Shown here piece by piece: positions 44,327 to 53,600 of a stretch of 64,000 nt of DNA. Position 1 is the stretch's first letter; each line of letters starts with the position of its first letter. Both the position numbers and the translations under genes were made by a program. The DNA comes from JAFKFH01 sp017307375. GTDB taxonomy: Bacteria > Pseudomonadota > Alphaproteobacteria > Ferrovibrionales > Ferrovibrionaceae. The stretch spans positions 5,332,001 to 5,396,000 of the forward strand of contig OZ245874.1 in the NCBI GenBank assembly GCA_965229335.1, written 5' to 3'. The notes beneath the pieces are model-generated. The model made no database searches. It was not told the DNA's origin and saw only the letters and a program-made list of their open reading frames with translations.

Positions 44327-45105
44327 GCCACGGCCGACAGTTCGCCGCGGGCGTCGGCAGCGCGGCCGGCCAGGTGCTGGCTCAACGTATCGCGGGCCAT
44401 CGCACCTTCCATACGGTTGATGCGCGTCTGTTCGAATACCGTGACGTCGGTGTGAAACGACGCTGCCTCCATGCCGCACTGCTCGACCACGATGTCGGCG
44501 ACGAAGCGCATGCGGCGGGCGTTGGCGACCTCCTTCTCGCGGATCGTGTAGCGGACCCGCGCATCGACCGGGAAGGCGAAGCGGCTGTAGCGCGACGACA
44601 TCTCGTTGGTGACGAAGGCATAGCCACCGTCACCGGGCAGGAAGAACGCTTCCGCCACGGCCATGATCGACTGACGCGCCGCCTCGAACAGCACCATGCC
44701 CTGGACGTGCTGGCCGGTCTGGTGGTCGCACATCAGTTCGCCGTCCTCGTCGATCAGCAGATCCATCTCGAAGACATCTTCCCCGACCTGCCGGGGTTCG
44801 GAGATCAGCGTGTTTTCCGGGCGATGCTTGTGCGACAGGCGCCGCGAGGCGCGCGCCGGGCGGCGACGCAGCGCCTCGACGTCGAAATGATGACCGTAGG
44901 GTGAACGGGCGACCCGCTCCATCAACTCGGCGATGGTCTTGTCGCCCAGACCCTGGCCCGGCAGCAGGACGATTCGGGCATGCCCGGAACCACCGACTTG
45001 CGGCATGTCGACCAAGTCGCAGGCCTGGCTCAGCGTTACGACATCCGCACCCGTCGCAAAGGCTGCGAACTTGTTGCCGACGACCAGCAGAAGACGCTCA
45101 AACAT
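44323..45105 (-). CDS. AfsA-type hotdog protein (gamma-butyrolactone synthase family)
   Basis: A 260-residue protein. The stretch CDHQTGQHVQGM with LFEAARQ (residues about 126-145) is the AfsA/ScbA/BarX signature, preceded by KHRPENTLISEP. AfsA condenses a beta-ketoacyl chain with dihydroxyacetone phosphate to start A-factor type signal synthesis in Streptomyces. Residues 1-85 do not match the hotdog and may be an extra domain. A strong AGGAGGGG site lies upstream, after an unusually AT-rich gap. It heads the AfsA-HAD-FAD unit. Activity is inferred. Confidence 0.8.
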   Translation of the reverse strand: MFERLLLVVGNKFAAFATGADVVTLSQACDLVDMPQVGGSGHARIVLLPGQGLGDKTIAELMERVARSPYGHHFDVEALRRRPARASRRLSHKHRPENTLISEPRQVGEDVFEMDLLIDEDGELMCDHQTGQHVQGMVLFEAARQSIMAVAEAFFLPGDGGYAFVTNEMSSRYSRFAFPVDARVRYTIREKEVANARRMRFVADIVVEQCGMEAASFHTDVTVFEQTRINRMEGAMARDTLSQHLAGRAADARGELSAVA

Positions 45106-45444
45106 AGCACAGAATCCCCTCCTATGCCGGACATGGATTCACCATGCGGCAGATTGCTCCGATATCGCGATTATTTGACTGAACTGGATCGTAGAAAGCG
45201 GAAAGTTGCTCCATTGCTTCCACGCTTCTTTGATACGTCCAAACCTTGCGGTAACGCAATCTTGAAGTTGAACTGTATTGCAACAAAATTTTAGTTTTCG
45301 ATATTGTTTATAGATTCCCGCTTTACTTGCATCTATTGCGAGCTACGGAGAGTGTTTGATCACCAATCGAATGCACCGTACCTTCATACCCACACGCGGT
45401 TGACAGTGCCGCGCCGTGGGTGAAATCCGGGGAGAAAGTTTGTG
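45106..45444. other. AT-rich divergent promoter region (AfsA unit / binding-protein gene)
   Basis: This 339-base gap is strikingly AT-rich for the window, including runs such as AAAATTTTAGTTTT and TTGTTTATAGATT. It holds a TTGCG-4-CGCAA dyad (45245-45258) and a TTGACA -35-like hexamer (45400-45405). The AfsA-like gene leaves leftwards and the binding-protein gene rightwards. No convincing ORF or RNA gene is seen. Confidence 0.6.
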
Positions 45445-46176
45445 ATGAGGACCGTTCTGACCGGGCTGGCCGCGGCGCTATTGGCACTGATTGCCTGGAC
45501 CGCGCCGAGTGCCGCCCGGGATCTGAAGTTCATCACGATCGACGTCGCCCCTTGGGCCTGGGCGGACGGCCCGACCGGTCGGCTGATGGGCGTTTTCCCC
45601 GACGTGGTGCGCGAGTTGGAGCGGCGTACCGGAAATCGCATCGCGATGTCGCTGCAGCCGTTTGCCCGGATCAACCGCGAACTCGAAGCGGCGGCGCAGG
45701 ACTGCACGATCATCGTCTGGATCGATTCCAACGACCGGATCGTCCGCAAGGGCGAGTTGGTCTCCGATCATCCGATGGGGGTCATCGCCCGGCCCGGGGT
45801 CACGCTCAAGACCTATGACGATCTGAAGTCGCTGACCATTGCCGTCCTGCGCGGCGCCCCCACGGATCCGCGATTCGACAACGACACCAGCCTCAAGAAG
45901 GACTACGACACCACCGATTACGGCCAGGGCCTGGCCAAGATCGCCCATAACCGCGTCGACGCCGTTGCCGGTGCCATGCCGACGATCCAGTTTCTCGCCA
46001 AGCAGGAGGGCATTGCGCTGGGCGACCAGTTGCAGCTCGGCAATATCCCGCTGCTGCTCCAATGTGCGCTCAAATCGCCCAACCTCGACCAGATGCCCGC
46101 GCTGAATCAGGCGATCCGCGACATGCAGCAGGACGGCACCATGGCCCGCATCCTCAAGGAGAATTATTTCTCATGA
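45445..46176 (+). CDS. Periplasmic family-3 solute-binding protein
   Basis: A 243-residue exported protein: signal peptide (VLTGLAAALLALIAWTAPSAA) and an SBP_bac_3 fold (FPDVVRELERRTGN, DSNDRIVRKGEL, the ending GTMARILKENYF). There is no ABC permease or ATPase nearby; a membrane histidine kinase follows 57 bases after its stop. It therefore probably presents a ligand to the kinase. Ligand unknown. ATG is preferred to the GTG three bases earlier. Confidence 0.8.
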   Translation: MRTVLTGLAAALLALIAWTAPSAARDLKFITIDVAPWAWADGPTGRLMGVFPDVVRELERRTGNRIAMSLQPFARINRELEAAAQDCTIIVWIDSNDRIVRKGELVSDHPMGVIARPGVTLKTYDDLKSLTIAVLRGAPTDPRFDNDTSLKKDYDTTDYGQGLAKIAHNRVDAVAGAMPTIQFLAKQEGIALGDQLQLGNIPLLLQCALKSPNLDQMPALNQAIRDMQQDGTMARILKENYFS

Positions 46177-46233
46177 TGCCGGCCCGGAACACGACTGCCG
46201 TCGCAGACCGCGGCTGACCGGGCGGCGAGCGTG

Positions 46234-47847
46234 ATGCCGGCCCCGGAAGGGACCGTCTCGGAGAAACCGGACCGGGCTGCGGCGCAACTGCCGGCCCCGA
46301 CGCCCGCGCAGCCCGAACCGATCGGCGGCGGCCGCCGGGTCTATCGGGCATTGCGGCGCGGCATCGGGCCGCGGCTGCTGGTCCTGATCGTGCTGTTCTC
46401 GTCCGCCGTGACCCTGGTCTCGACGCTGGTCCAGCTCTATTTCGACTATCGCCGTGACGTTTCGGCGATCGAGAGCCGGCTGGAGGAAATCGAACGGAGC
46501 TATCTCGGCAGCCTCGCCGCCAGCCTGTGGCACGTCGACGTGACGCAGATCAGGCTGCAACTCGAGGGGTTGCAGCGCCTGCCGGACATGCAGGCGCTGG
46601 AGGTGCGCGAGACGGCGGCGGTCGCACGCCCGCTGCTGGTCGCAGTGGGCAAGCCCGCCGACCGGCTGGTGATCGACCGGACCTATCCGCTGGTCTACAA
46701 CGACCGCGGCGTCGCCCGCGAGATCGGCATCCTGAAGGTCGAGGCGTCGCTGGCCGACATCTATCAGCGGTTGACGGAAAAGGCGGTCGTCATCCTCGTC
46801 ACCCAGGGATTGAAGACCTTCCTGGTCTCGCTGTTCATCCTCTACGTGTTCCACCGGCTGGTGACCCGGCATCTGACCGATATCGCCGGTACGGTGGCCG
46901 AGGACGATCTTCAGCACCCTGCCCCCGCCCTCCGGCTGCTGCGCCGGCCGCCGCCGCAGCCCGACGAACTCGACCGCGTGGTCCAGGCCTACAACGCGAT
47001 GCGCGCAAATCTGCAGGATGCCTATGACGAGCTGCGCGTGGCCCATGACGAACTGGCCGCCGATATCGTCGCCCGGCGCCGCGCCGAGGACGAGGTCAAG
47101 CGGCTGAACGCGGTGCTGGAACAGCGTGTGCGCCAGCGCACCGCCGAACTCGAGGCCGCCAACAAGGAACTCGGCGCCTTCTCCTATTCGGTCGCCCACG
47201 ATCTGCGCGCCCCGTTGCGGCGGATCGAAGGTTTCGGACGCATTCTGATCGAGGACTACAGCGGCCGCCTCGACGCCCGCGGCACCCGCTACATCGGCCG
47301 GATCCGCGCCGGCGTTCACGAGATGTCGGAAATGATCGACGCCTTCCTTCGCCTGTCGCGGGCGACGCAGGGCGAGCTGAGCGTCGAGACGGTGGACCTG
47401 TCGCGCCAGGCCCGCATCGTCGTCAATCGCCTGCGCGAAAAGGATCCCGGCCGCGATATCAGCGTCGATATCGAGCCCGACATGATCGCGGAAGGCGATC
47501 GCCGGCTGCTCGGCCTCGTCCTCGAGAACCTGATCGACAACGCCTGGAAATATACCCGCCGGACCGAGCGGCCCGCGATCACCTTCCGCCGGCAGCGGGG
47601 CGCCGCCGGGTCGGTGACCTATGTCGTCTCGGACAATGGCGCGGGGTTCGACATGGCGTCGGCCGAACGGCTGTTCACGCCGTTCAGCCGCCTGCACCGC
47701 GCCGAGGATTTCGAGGGTACCGGCATCGGGCTCGCGACCGTCCAACGCATCCTGGCCCGGCACGGCGGCAGGATCTGGGCGGTCGCGCAGCCAGGCCAGG
47801 GGGCGGAATTCCACTTCACCCTCTGGGAGCGGGAGGGGCGGTCATGA
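46234..47847 (+). CDS. Membrane sensor histidine kinase
   Basis: A 537-residue kinase: two membrane helices (about 45-70 and 190-212) enclose a short periplasmic domain of about 120 residues, then a coiled coil and a HisKA domain with the phospho-acceptor in SYSVAHDLRAPLRRIEG. The ATPase domain has NLIDNAWKYT, DNGAGF and GTGIGLATV. The N-terminus is Pro-rich and cytosolic. It sits between a binding protein and a receiver-GGDEF-EAL protein, its probable input and output. Confidence 0.9.
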   Translation: MPAPEGTVSEKPDRAAAQLPAPTPAQPEPIGGGRRVYRALRRGIGPRLLVLIVLFSSAVTLVSTLVQLYFDYRRDVSAIESRLEEIERSYLGSLAASLWHVDVTQIRLQLEGLQRLPDMQALEVRETAAVARPLLVAVGKPADRLVIDRTYPLVYNDRGVAREIGILKVEASLADIYQRLTEKAVVILVTQGLKTFLVSLFILYVFHRLVTRHLTDIAGTVAEDDLQHPAPALRLLRRPPPQPDELDRVVQAYNAMRANLQDAYDELRVAHDELAADIVARRRAEDEVKRLNAVLEQRVRQRTAELEAANKELGAFSYSVAHDLRAPLRRIEGFGRILIEDYSGRLDARGTRYIGRIRAGVHEMSEMIDAFLRLSRATQGELSVETVDLSRQARIVVNRLREKDPGRDISVDIEPDMIAEGDRRLLGLVLENLIDNAWKYTRRTERPAITFRRQRGAAGSVTYVVSDNGAGFDMASAERLFTPFSRLHRAEDFEGTGIGLATVQRILARHGGRIWAVAQPGQGAEFHFTLWEREGRS

Positions 47848-47957
47848 TACGTCGGTCGGGGCCGATGGTTGCAATGACGACATCCGACGATCGTGGAGAT
47901 ATCATGCATGCCGTGGTCGTCGGGGACGGCCTTTCCGGCGTGCGTTCGAGGAGATGA
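47844..47957 (+). CDS. Possible 37-residue coupling ORF
   Basis: A small frame beginning ATG ATA CGT overlaps the kinase stop by four bases (ATGA) and ends with TGA inside the ATG-ATG start of the next gene. It has GGGAGGGG five bases upstream. It exactly fills the gap between kinase and regulator, so it may couple their translation. The product has no recognisable domain, so it could also be chance. Confidence 0.35.
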   Translation: MIRRSGPMVAMTTSDDRGDIMHAVVVGDGLSGVRSRR

Positions 47958-50020
47958 TGGGTAAACCGCTGAAAGTTCTGCTGGTCGAGGATTCGGAGGA
48001 CGATGCGGAGCTGGTGCTGGACGAACTGGCGCGTGGCGGCTTCGAGCCCGAGGCGCATCGCGTCGATCGCCTGCCCGAGCTGCGCCAGGCCCTGGCCGAG
48101 CGGCAATGGGATGTGGTCCTCAGCGATTTCAACATCATCGACTTCACCGCGGCCGAAGCCCTGCGCGCGGTGCACGAAAGCCGCCACGACCTGCCGTTCC
48201 TGATTCTTTCCGGTGCCGTGCAGGCCGAACAGGCGGTGAGCCTGCTCAAGCTCGGCGCGCATGATTTCCTCAACAAGGATGCGCTGGCCCGGCTGATCCC
48301 GGCGATCGAACGCGAGATGCGCGAAAGCGCCGAACGCACCCAGCGGCGCCTGGCCGAGGAGCGGGTGCGGATCCTGTCGCTCGCCATCGAACAGAGCCCG
48401 GTATCGGTCGTGATCACCGACCGCGACGGCCGCATCGATTATGCCAATCCGAAGTTCGAGCAGGTCACCGGCTACAGCCTGGCCGAGGCGCGCGGGCGCG
48501 ATCTCGGCTTCACGCTGATCGAGCACGCCGGCAATCCGATCGACGGCATTCGCGCGACGGTGGCGGCCGGCCATGAATGGCGCGGCGAATTCTGCAACCT
48601 GCGCCGCGACGGGCAGTTGTTCTGGGAATACGCGACGGTTTCTCCGTTGAAGGACGAGAACGGGCGGATTTCGCATTTCGTCGCGGTCAAGGAAGATATC
48701 ACCGTCCGCCGCAGCTACGAGGAACGGTTGCTGCGCCAGTCGCATTACGACGACCTGACGGGGCTGCCGAACCGCATCCTGATGCTCGACCGTCTCGACC
48801 AGGCGATGGCGCTGGCCCATCGCAGCCGCAGTCAGGTCGCGTTGCTGTGCATGGACCTGGACCATTTCAAGAACGTCAACGACATGCTCGGCCATGCGAT
48901 GGGCGATGCGTTGCTGAAGCAGGTGGCCCAGCGGCTGGGCGGCGTCGTGCGCGAAAGCGACACGCTGGCCCGGCTGGGCGGCGACGAATTCGTCGTCATC
49001 CTGCCCGGCATCGACGACGGCGCCGAGGCGCAGCGCATGGCCCAGCGCATGCAGGAAGCGCTGGCCCCGCCGATCCGCCTGGACGGGCAGGAACATTTCG
49101 TCACCGCCTCGATCGGCATCACCCTCTACCCGCTCGACGGCGACGACCCGCAGGTGCTGCTGCGCAATGCCGACCTGGCGATGTACAAGGCGAAGGAGAT
49201 CGGCCGCGACCGCTATCGCTTCTTCACCCAGGAAATCAATCAGCGACTGCAGGAGCGGCTGGCGCTGGAAGTGCAGCTGCGCGGCGCGGTCCGGCGCGGC
49301 GAGATGCTGCTGCACTACCAGCCGATCGTCGACCTTGCCACCACCGCGCCGGTCGGGGTCGAAGCGCTGGTGCGCTGGCGACGGACCGACGGCGGCCTCG
49401 TCATGCCCGATACCTTCATCCCGATCGCCGAGGAACTCGGCCTGATCCGGGAGTTGGGCGAATGGGTGGTACAGACCGCCTGCGGCGCGATCGACCAGTT
49501 GGGCCAGGACCTGCGCGTGGCCGTCAACGTCTCGCCGCGGCAATTGCGCGAGACGGGGTTCGGCACGGCAGTCCGGCGATTGCTGGCGGAGACCGGGTTG
49601 AATCCGCGGCGGCTCGAGCTCGAAATTACCGAGCGCGTGCTGATGGACGATACCCCCGAGACAGCCGAGAACCTGAAGATGCTGTGCGATCTCGGCGTCA
49701 GGCTGTCGATCGACGATTTCGGCACCGGCTATTCATCGCTCGGCTATCTGCAGAAATTCCCCTTCGACACGCTCAAGATCGACCGCTCCTTCGTGGCCGA
49801 CGCGCTGGGGAACCCCGGCGTCGCCCGGCTGGTCGAAACGATCATCGCGATGGCCCACGGCCTCGACCTGCAGGTGATCGCCGAAGGGGTCGAAACGGCG
49901 GCCCAGCGCGACTTCCTGCGCGCCCGCGGCTGCGACCAGGCCCAGGGTTATCTGTTCGCCCGGCCGCTGCCGCCCGACCAGCTCGCCCCGATCCTCCCGG
50001 GGCTCGCCGGCGGGATCTAG
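47954..50020 (+). CDS. Receiver-PAS-GGDEF-EAL regulator
   Basis: A 688-residue c-di-GMP enzyme: receiver (about 5-125, acceptor aspartate in VVLSDFNIID), PAS (about 145-265), GGDEF (about 270-430, intact RLGGDEFVVI) and EAL (about 440-685, with EALVRW, ELEITERVL and DDFGTGYSSLGY). Both catalytic signatures are intact, so it may both make and degrade c-di-GMP under control of the upstream kinase. GAGGAG precedes the start. A long hairpin follows the stop. Confidence 0.92.
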   Translation: MMGKPLKVLLVEDSEDDAELVLDELARGGFEPEAHRVDRLPELRQALAERQWDVVLSDFNIIDFTAAEALRAVHESRHDLPFLILSGAVQAEQAVSLLKLGAHDFLNKDALARLIPAIEREMRESAERTQRRLAEERVRILSLAIEQSPVSVVITDRDGRIDYANPKFEQVTGYSLAEARGRDLGFTLIEHAGNPIDGIRATVAAGHEWRGEFCNLRRDGQLFWEYATVSPLKDENGRISHFVAVKEDITVRRSYEERLLRQSHYDDLTGLPNRILMLDRLDQAMALAHRSRSQVALLCMDLDHFKNVNDMLGHAMGDALLKQVAQRLGGVVRESDTLARLGGDEFVVILPGIDDGAEAQRMAQRMQEALAPPIRLDGQEHFVTASIGITLYPLDGDDPQVLLRNADLAMYKAKEIGRDRYRFFTQEINQRLQERLALEVQLRGAVRRGEMLLHYQPIVDLATTAPVGVEALVRWRRTDGGLVMPDTFIPIAEELGLIRELGEWVVQTACGAIDQLGQDLRVAVNVSPRQLRETGFGTAVRRLLAETGLNPRRLELEITERVLMDDTPETAENLKMLCDLGVRLSIDDFGTGYSSLGYLQKFPFDTLKIDRSFVADALGNPGVARLVETIIAMAHGLDLQVIAEGVETAAQRDFLRARGCDQAQGYLFARPLPPDQLAPILPGLAGGI

Positions 50021-50026
50021 CCTGTA

Positions 50027-50054
50027 GACGTGCGGGCGTCGCGGCCCGCACGTC
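50027..50054. terminator. Hairpin terminator after the GGDEF-EAL gene
   Basis: GACGTGCGGGC-6-GCCCGCACGTC is a perfect 11-bp stem lying six bases after the stop. It has no T-run. It lies between convergent transcripts and may act on both. Confidence 0.6.
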
Positions 50055-50106
50055 CGGCAAGGCGAAATGTCGCGGGAAAGGATGGTTGTCCTATATCGGA
50101 CAGCCC

Positions 50107-50673
50107 TCAGCCCAGACGGACGGTAACCGCACGATTGCCGTTGCCTGCGCGCCCGCCATAGCCGAGCAGTTCGTTCGGCGACAGATCGAGCACCGTGCAG
50201 ATCGCCTGCAACATGGCCAGCCCCGGCTCGCTTCTGCCGCGGGTATAGTGCCCATATCGGGTCGGGCTGATGCCCAGGCGGCTGGCCATCTCGCTATCGG
50301 TATAACCCCGCCGCCGGCTGATCGCGCGCAGCCGGCGCCCGAAGCTGGCGGCGTCGACCGCCGCCTCGGCATCGGCGTCATCCGCCATCGCGGCCTGTAT
50401 CATGTCCTCGACGGTCATGCCGACCACCGCGGCAAGCGCGTCCAGCACCGACGGCAGCACCCTGCCGCCGTCGAATGCCGCGCGCAACGTGCCGTACGGC
50501 ACGCCGGCAAGTTTCGCCCAATGGGCTTTCGACTTGAGCGATGCCTTGTTCCGCGCCAGCGTCCTGCGCAAGACCGCAGCGACGATGCCGCCGGATGGAT
50601 CGGGCCTTATCGCGACAGGCTTCTTCGGCCTGGTCAAGGTCGTCGACATGCCGGCCATCCCATGCCCGGTCAT
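50107..50673 (-). CDS. XRE-family HTH regulator
   Basis: A 188-residue DNA-binding protein. The C-terminal XRE domain (about 115-175) reads FGRRLRAISRRRGYTDSEM and LGISPTRYGHYTRGRS. The middle (about 40-90) holds a second HTH-like element (HWAKLAGVPYGTLRAAF). Its ATG shares a base with the stop of the secreted delta-60 protein (TGATG), so it is co-translated with it. Its targets are unknown; autoregulation of that operon is a guess. Confidence 0.75.
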   Translation of the reverse strand: MTGHGMAGMSTTLTRPKKPVAIRPDPSGGIVAAVLRRTLARNKASLKSKAHWAKLAGVPYGTLRAAFDGGRVLPSVLDALAAVVGMTVEDMIQAAMADDADAEAAVDAASFGRRLRAISRRRGYTDSEMASRLGISPTRYGHYTRGRSEPGLAMLQAICTVLDLSPNELLGYGGRAGNGNRAVTVRLG

Positions 50674-53600
50674 CAGAACCGGAACCGTGCCAGGCTGGCG
50701 GTCCTTCCGTCGGGCAGGGTGATGCGGGCGGCCTCGCTGCCGTCGAAGGTGAGCCGCACCGGGCCGACGATGGCGGCGGAGGCCGGCGCGGCCGCCGCGG
50801 TCGCCCCGAACGGTGCCCCGCCGGCATACTGCATCAGCATGCCCGAGAAGCCGAGATCGGCCCCGAGCGCCGCCTGCGCGCTTTGCCAGACCGGGCGGCC
50901 CGCGGTGTCGTAAGCCAGCACCGACAGATAGCCGATCTGCGCCACCGAGCCGTCGGCCTGCGGCTGGCTGTCGATGGCGAGGAAATACCCGACATTGTTG
51001 CCCGCCCCCGCCTCGTACCACCACCCGGCCTGCGGCAGCCCGGCATAACCCGTGGTCCGGCTGCCGCCGATCGGGAACGGCGTCAGCGCCTGGGCCGGGG
51101 CCGTGCCGACCGACAGGGTCGCGCCGTTGCCCGTCGCCGCCGTCACCAGGGCGAAGGCCGGGCCGGCCGCCCCCGCCGCGGTCAGCGTGCCGCTGCAGGT
51201 CAGCCCCGACAGCGTGCAGAACCCGGCCAGCCACTGGCTGCGCCCCTGCCCGTCATAGGCCAGCCCGCCGACATAGGCCCGGCTGCCCCAGCGTTCCATC
51301 ACCCAGCCCTGGCCGCCGCCGATCCCCGCCAGGTACCAGTAGCCGGTCTTGGCCGGCAGCGGCAGCGGATTGGCCGCCAGATAGGCCTGGCCCGGAGCCG
51401 GGTTGCCGTTGACTAGGTCGCGTGCGTCCGACCCGAAGGCGATCGTGCCGCCGTCGCCCGACAGCGCCGGGCTCCAGCTCGCCCCGTTGCCGGGGCCGCC
51501 CGTCGCCGTCTGCGTCACCAGCGCCGTCACCCCGCGCTCGACATCGCGCACGAAGATCTGCGCCAGCCCGTTGCCGGCGAAGCCGGCCACCAGGTCGGTC
51601 GCCGCCGAACGGAACGCCACGAACCGCCCGTCGGCCGAGATCGCCGGATCGTCGCTGATCCCGTTCCCCGCCGTCACCGCCCGCAACGCCCCCGTCGCCA
51701 CCTCGGCCAGGATCACCTGTCCGCCCGACACGAAGGCGATCCGGTCGGCCCGCGCCGTCAGCCGCGGCTTCGTGCCCTGCCCGATCGTCCTCACCGCACT
51801 CGTCGTCATGTCGCGCAGATAGACCTGGGTCCCGTCGTCGAAAGCGACGTAGCGGCCATCCCAGGAAATCGACGGGTTGAGGCCCGTGCCGGTCGACACC
51901 ACCTCCAGCGCCCCGGTCTGCATGTCCTTGCGCCAGATCCGGCGCTGGCCAGCCACGCCGAGGCCGAAGTTGGTCGCCACGCTCTCGAACGCGACGTAGC
52001 GGCCGTCCTGCGACAGCGCCGGGTTGTCGGATGCGGCATTGCCGGCCACACCCGCCGCCGTCACCGACACCATGTCCGGGGCCGGCGTCACCGCCGGGTT
52101 CAACGCCACCCGCGGATAGCCGAGCCCGGTGCGATAGACCTGTCGCACCCCGCCGTTCGGCGTCGCGCTGATCGATGGCGCCTCCGAGGCGAAGGCGGCA
52201 TGACGCCCGTCCGACGACACCGCCGGGCTCGTCGACGCGCCATCGGCCGCGTTGGCGACACCACCGCCGGGGATCGCCGTCTGGCTCAGCCGGTCGCGAT
52301 CGCCCGACAGCGCCTGGTAGCGCACGATATCGCTGAAACTATTGGCCGCGGCTGGGAAGATGTTCGTCGCCGCCGTCTCGAACACCATCTGCCCGCCGTC
52401 CCACGACAGCGCCGACCGGCCCGACCGGCCATTGCCGCGCGCGCCGTCCAGGCTCAACGACACCGCCGAGATCGCCACCGGCGGGCGCGGCGCATAGAAG
52501 TTCATCCGGATCGTCGTCGCATAGCTCTGCCCGTCGCCCCGCGCCGTCAGCGTCACCGGCACCTGCGCCACCCGAATCAGCAGCGGATAGATCGTGTTCG
52601 ACCACGACGCCCGCGCATCGGCCCGCCCCGTCCGGCCGTCGGCATCGGCCAGCAGCTGGATCGGCAGGTCCGACGGAATCGGCACGTTGTAGGCGAACGA
52701 CACCGTCGCCGGATCGAAAGTCAGCCACGCCGGCAGCGGCGCCCCGCTGTTCTGCGTCGCCGTGAACGTCAGGCTCTGCGGGTTGGCGAACGACGAGGCC
52801 AACGACAGCGTGCCGCTGCCCGAACCGACCGTTGCCGCGTTCTGCACCGACGTCACCGGCGTCGTCACGAAGGCCGGTGGCGGCGCCGGCGGCGTCACGG
52901 CGCCGCCATTGCCGCTGTTGCCATTCCCGCCGCCGGACGCCGCAAAGCTCGCCGTGCAGGTGATCTCGGTCGATATCGTGATGGTCAGCGGGCTGGTTCC
53001 GCCCGAACAGCCGCCGCCCCAGCCGGCGAAGCCGTATCCCGCGGACGGCGTCGCCGTCAGCGTGACCTGGTCGTCGATCGAGAACAGTGCCGAACAGGTC
53101 GTCCCGCAGGCGAGGCCGCCGGTATCGCTCGTCACCGTACCGTTCGCCGGCCGGGTGAACGACAGTAGGCGGAAGCCAGCGTCGAACCGAGCCAATCCTC
53201 CATAAGAAGCGGACGACGCGCCAGCCGTGGTGAAACGGCCACCGACCAGAATCCGGCCGTTCGACTGCAAGGCCAGGACTTGTGCAACGGAACTCAGGTT
53301 CGGATCTCGGAAGCTGTTGTCGAGAGCGCCGTCGCTGGTGAGACGGATAAGCCTCAGATACTGAACGAAAGATCCGCCCGTGTTCAGACCGGTAAAGTTG
53401 CCTGCGGCCAGAACCTTGCCGTCGCTCTGAACAGCCAGGCTATAGACATCAGAATTGAGCCGTGGATCGGCAAAACTCGTGTCGAGAGTACCATCGGCAT
53501 TCAGCCGCGCAAGATTGCCTCGATTGGTGCCGGAAACACTCGCGAAGCTGCCGCCAGCCAGAATCCGGCCGTCCCCCTGCACGCGGATCGTAGAAACCGT

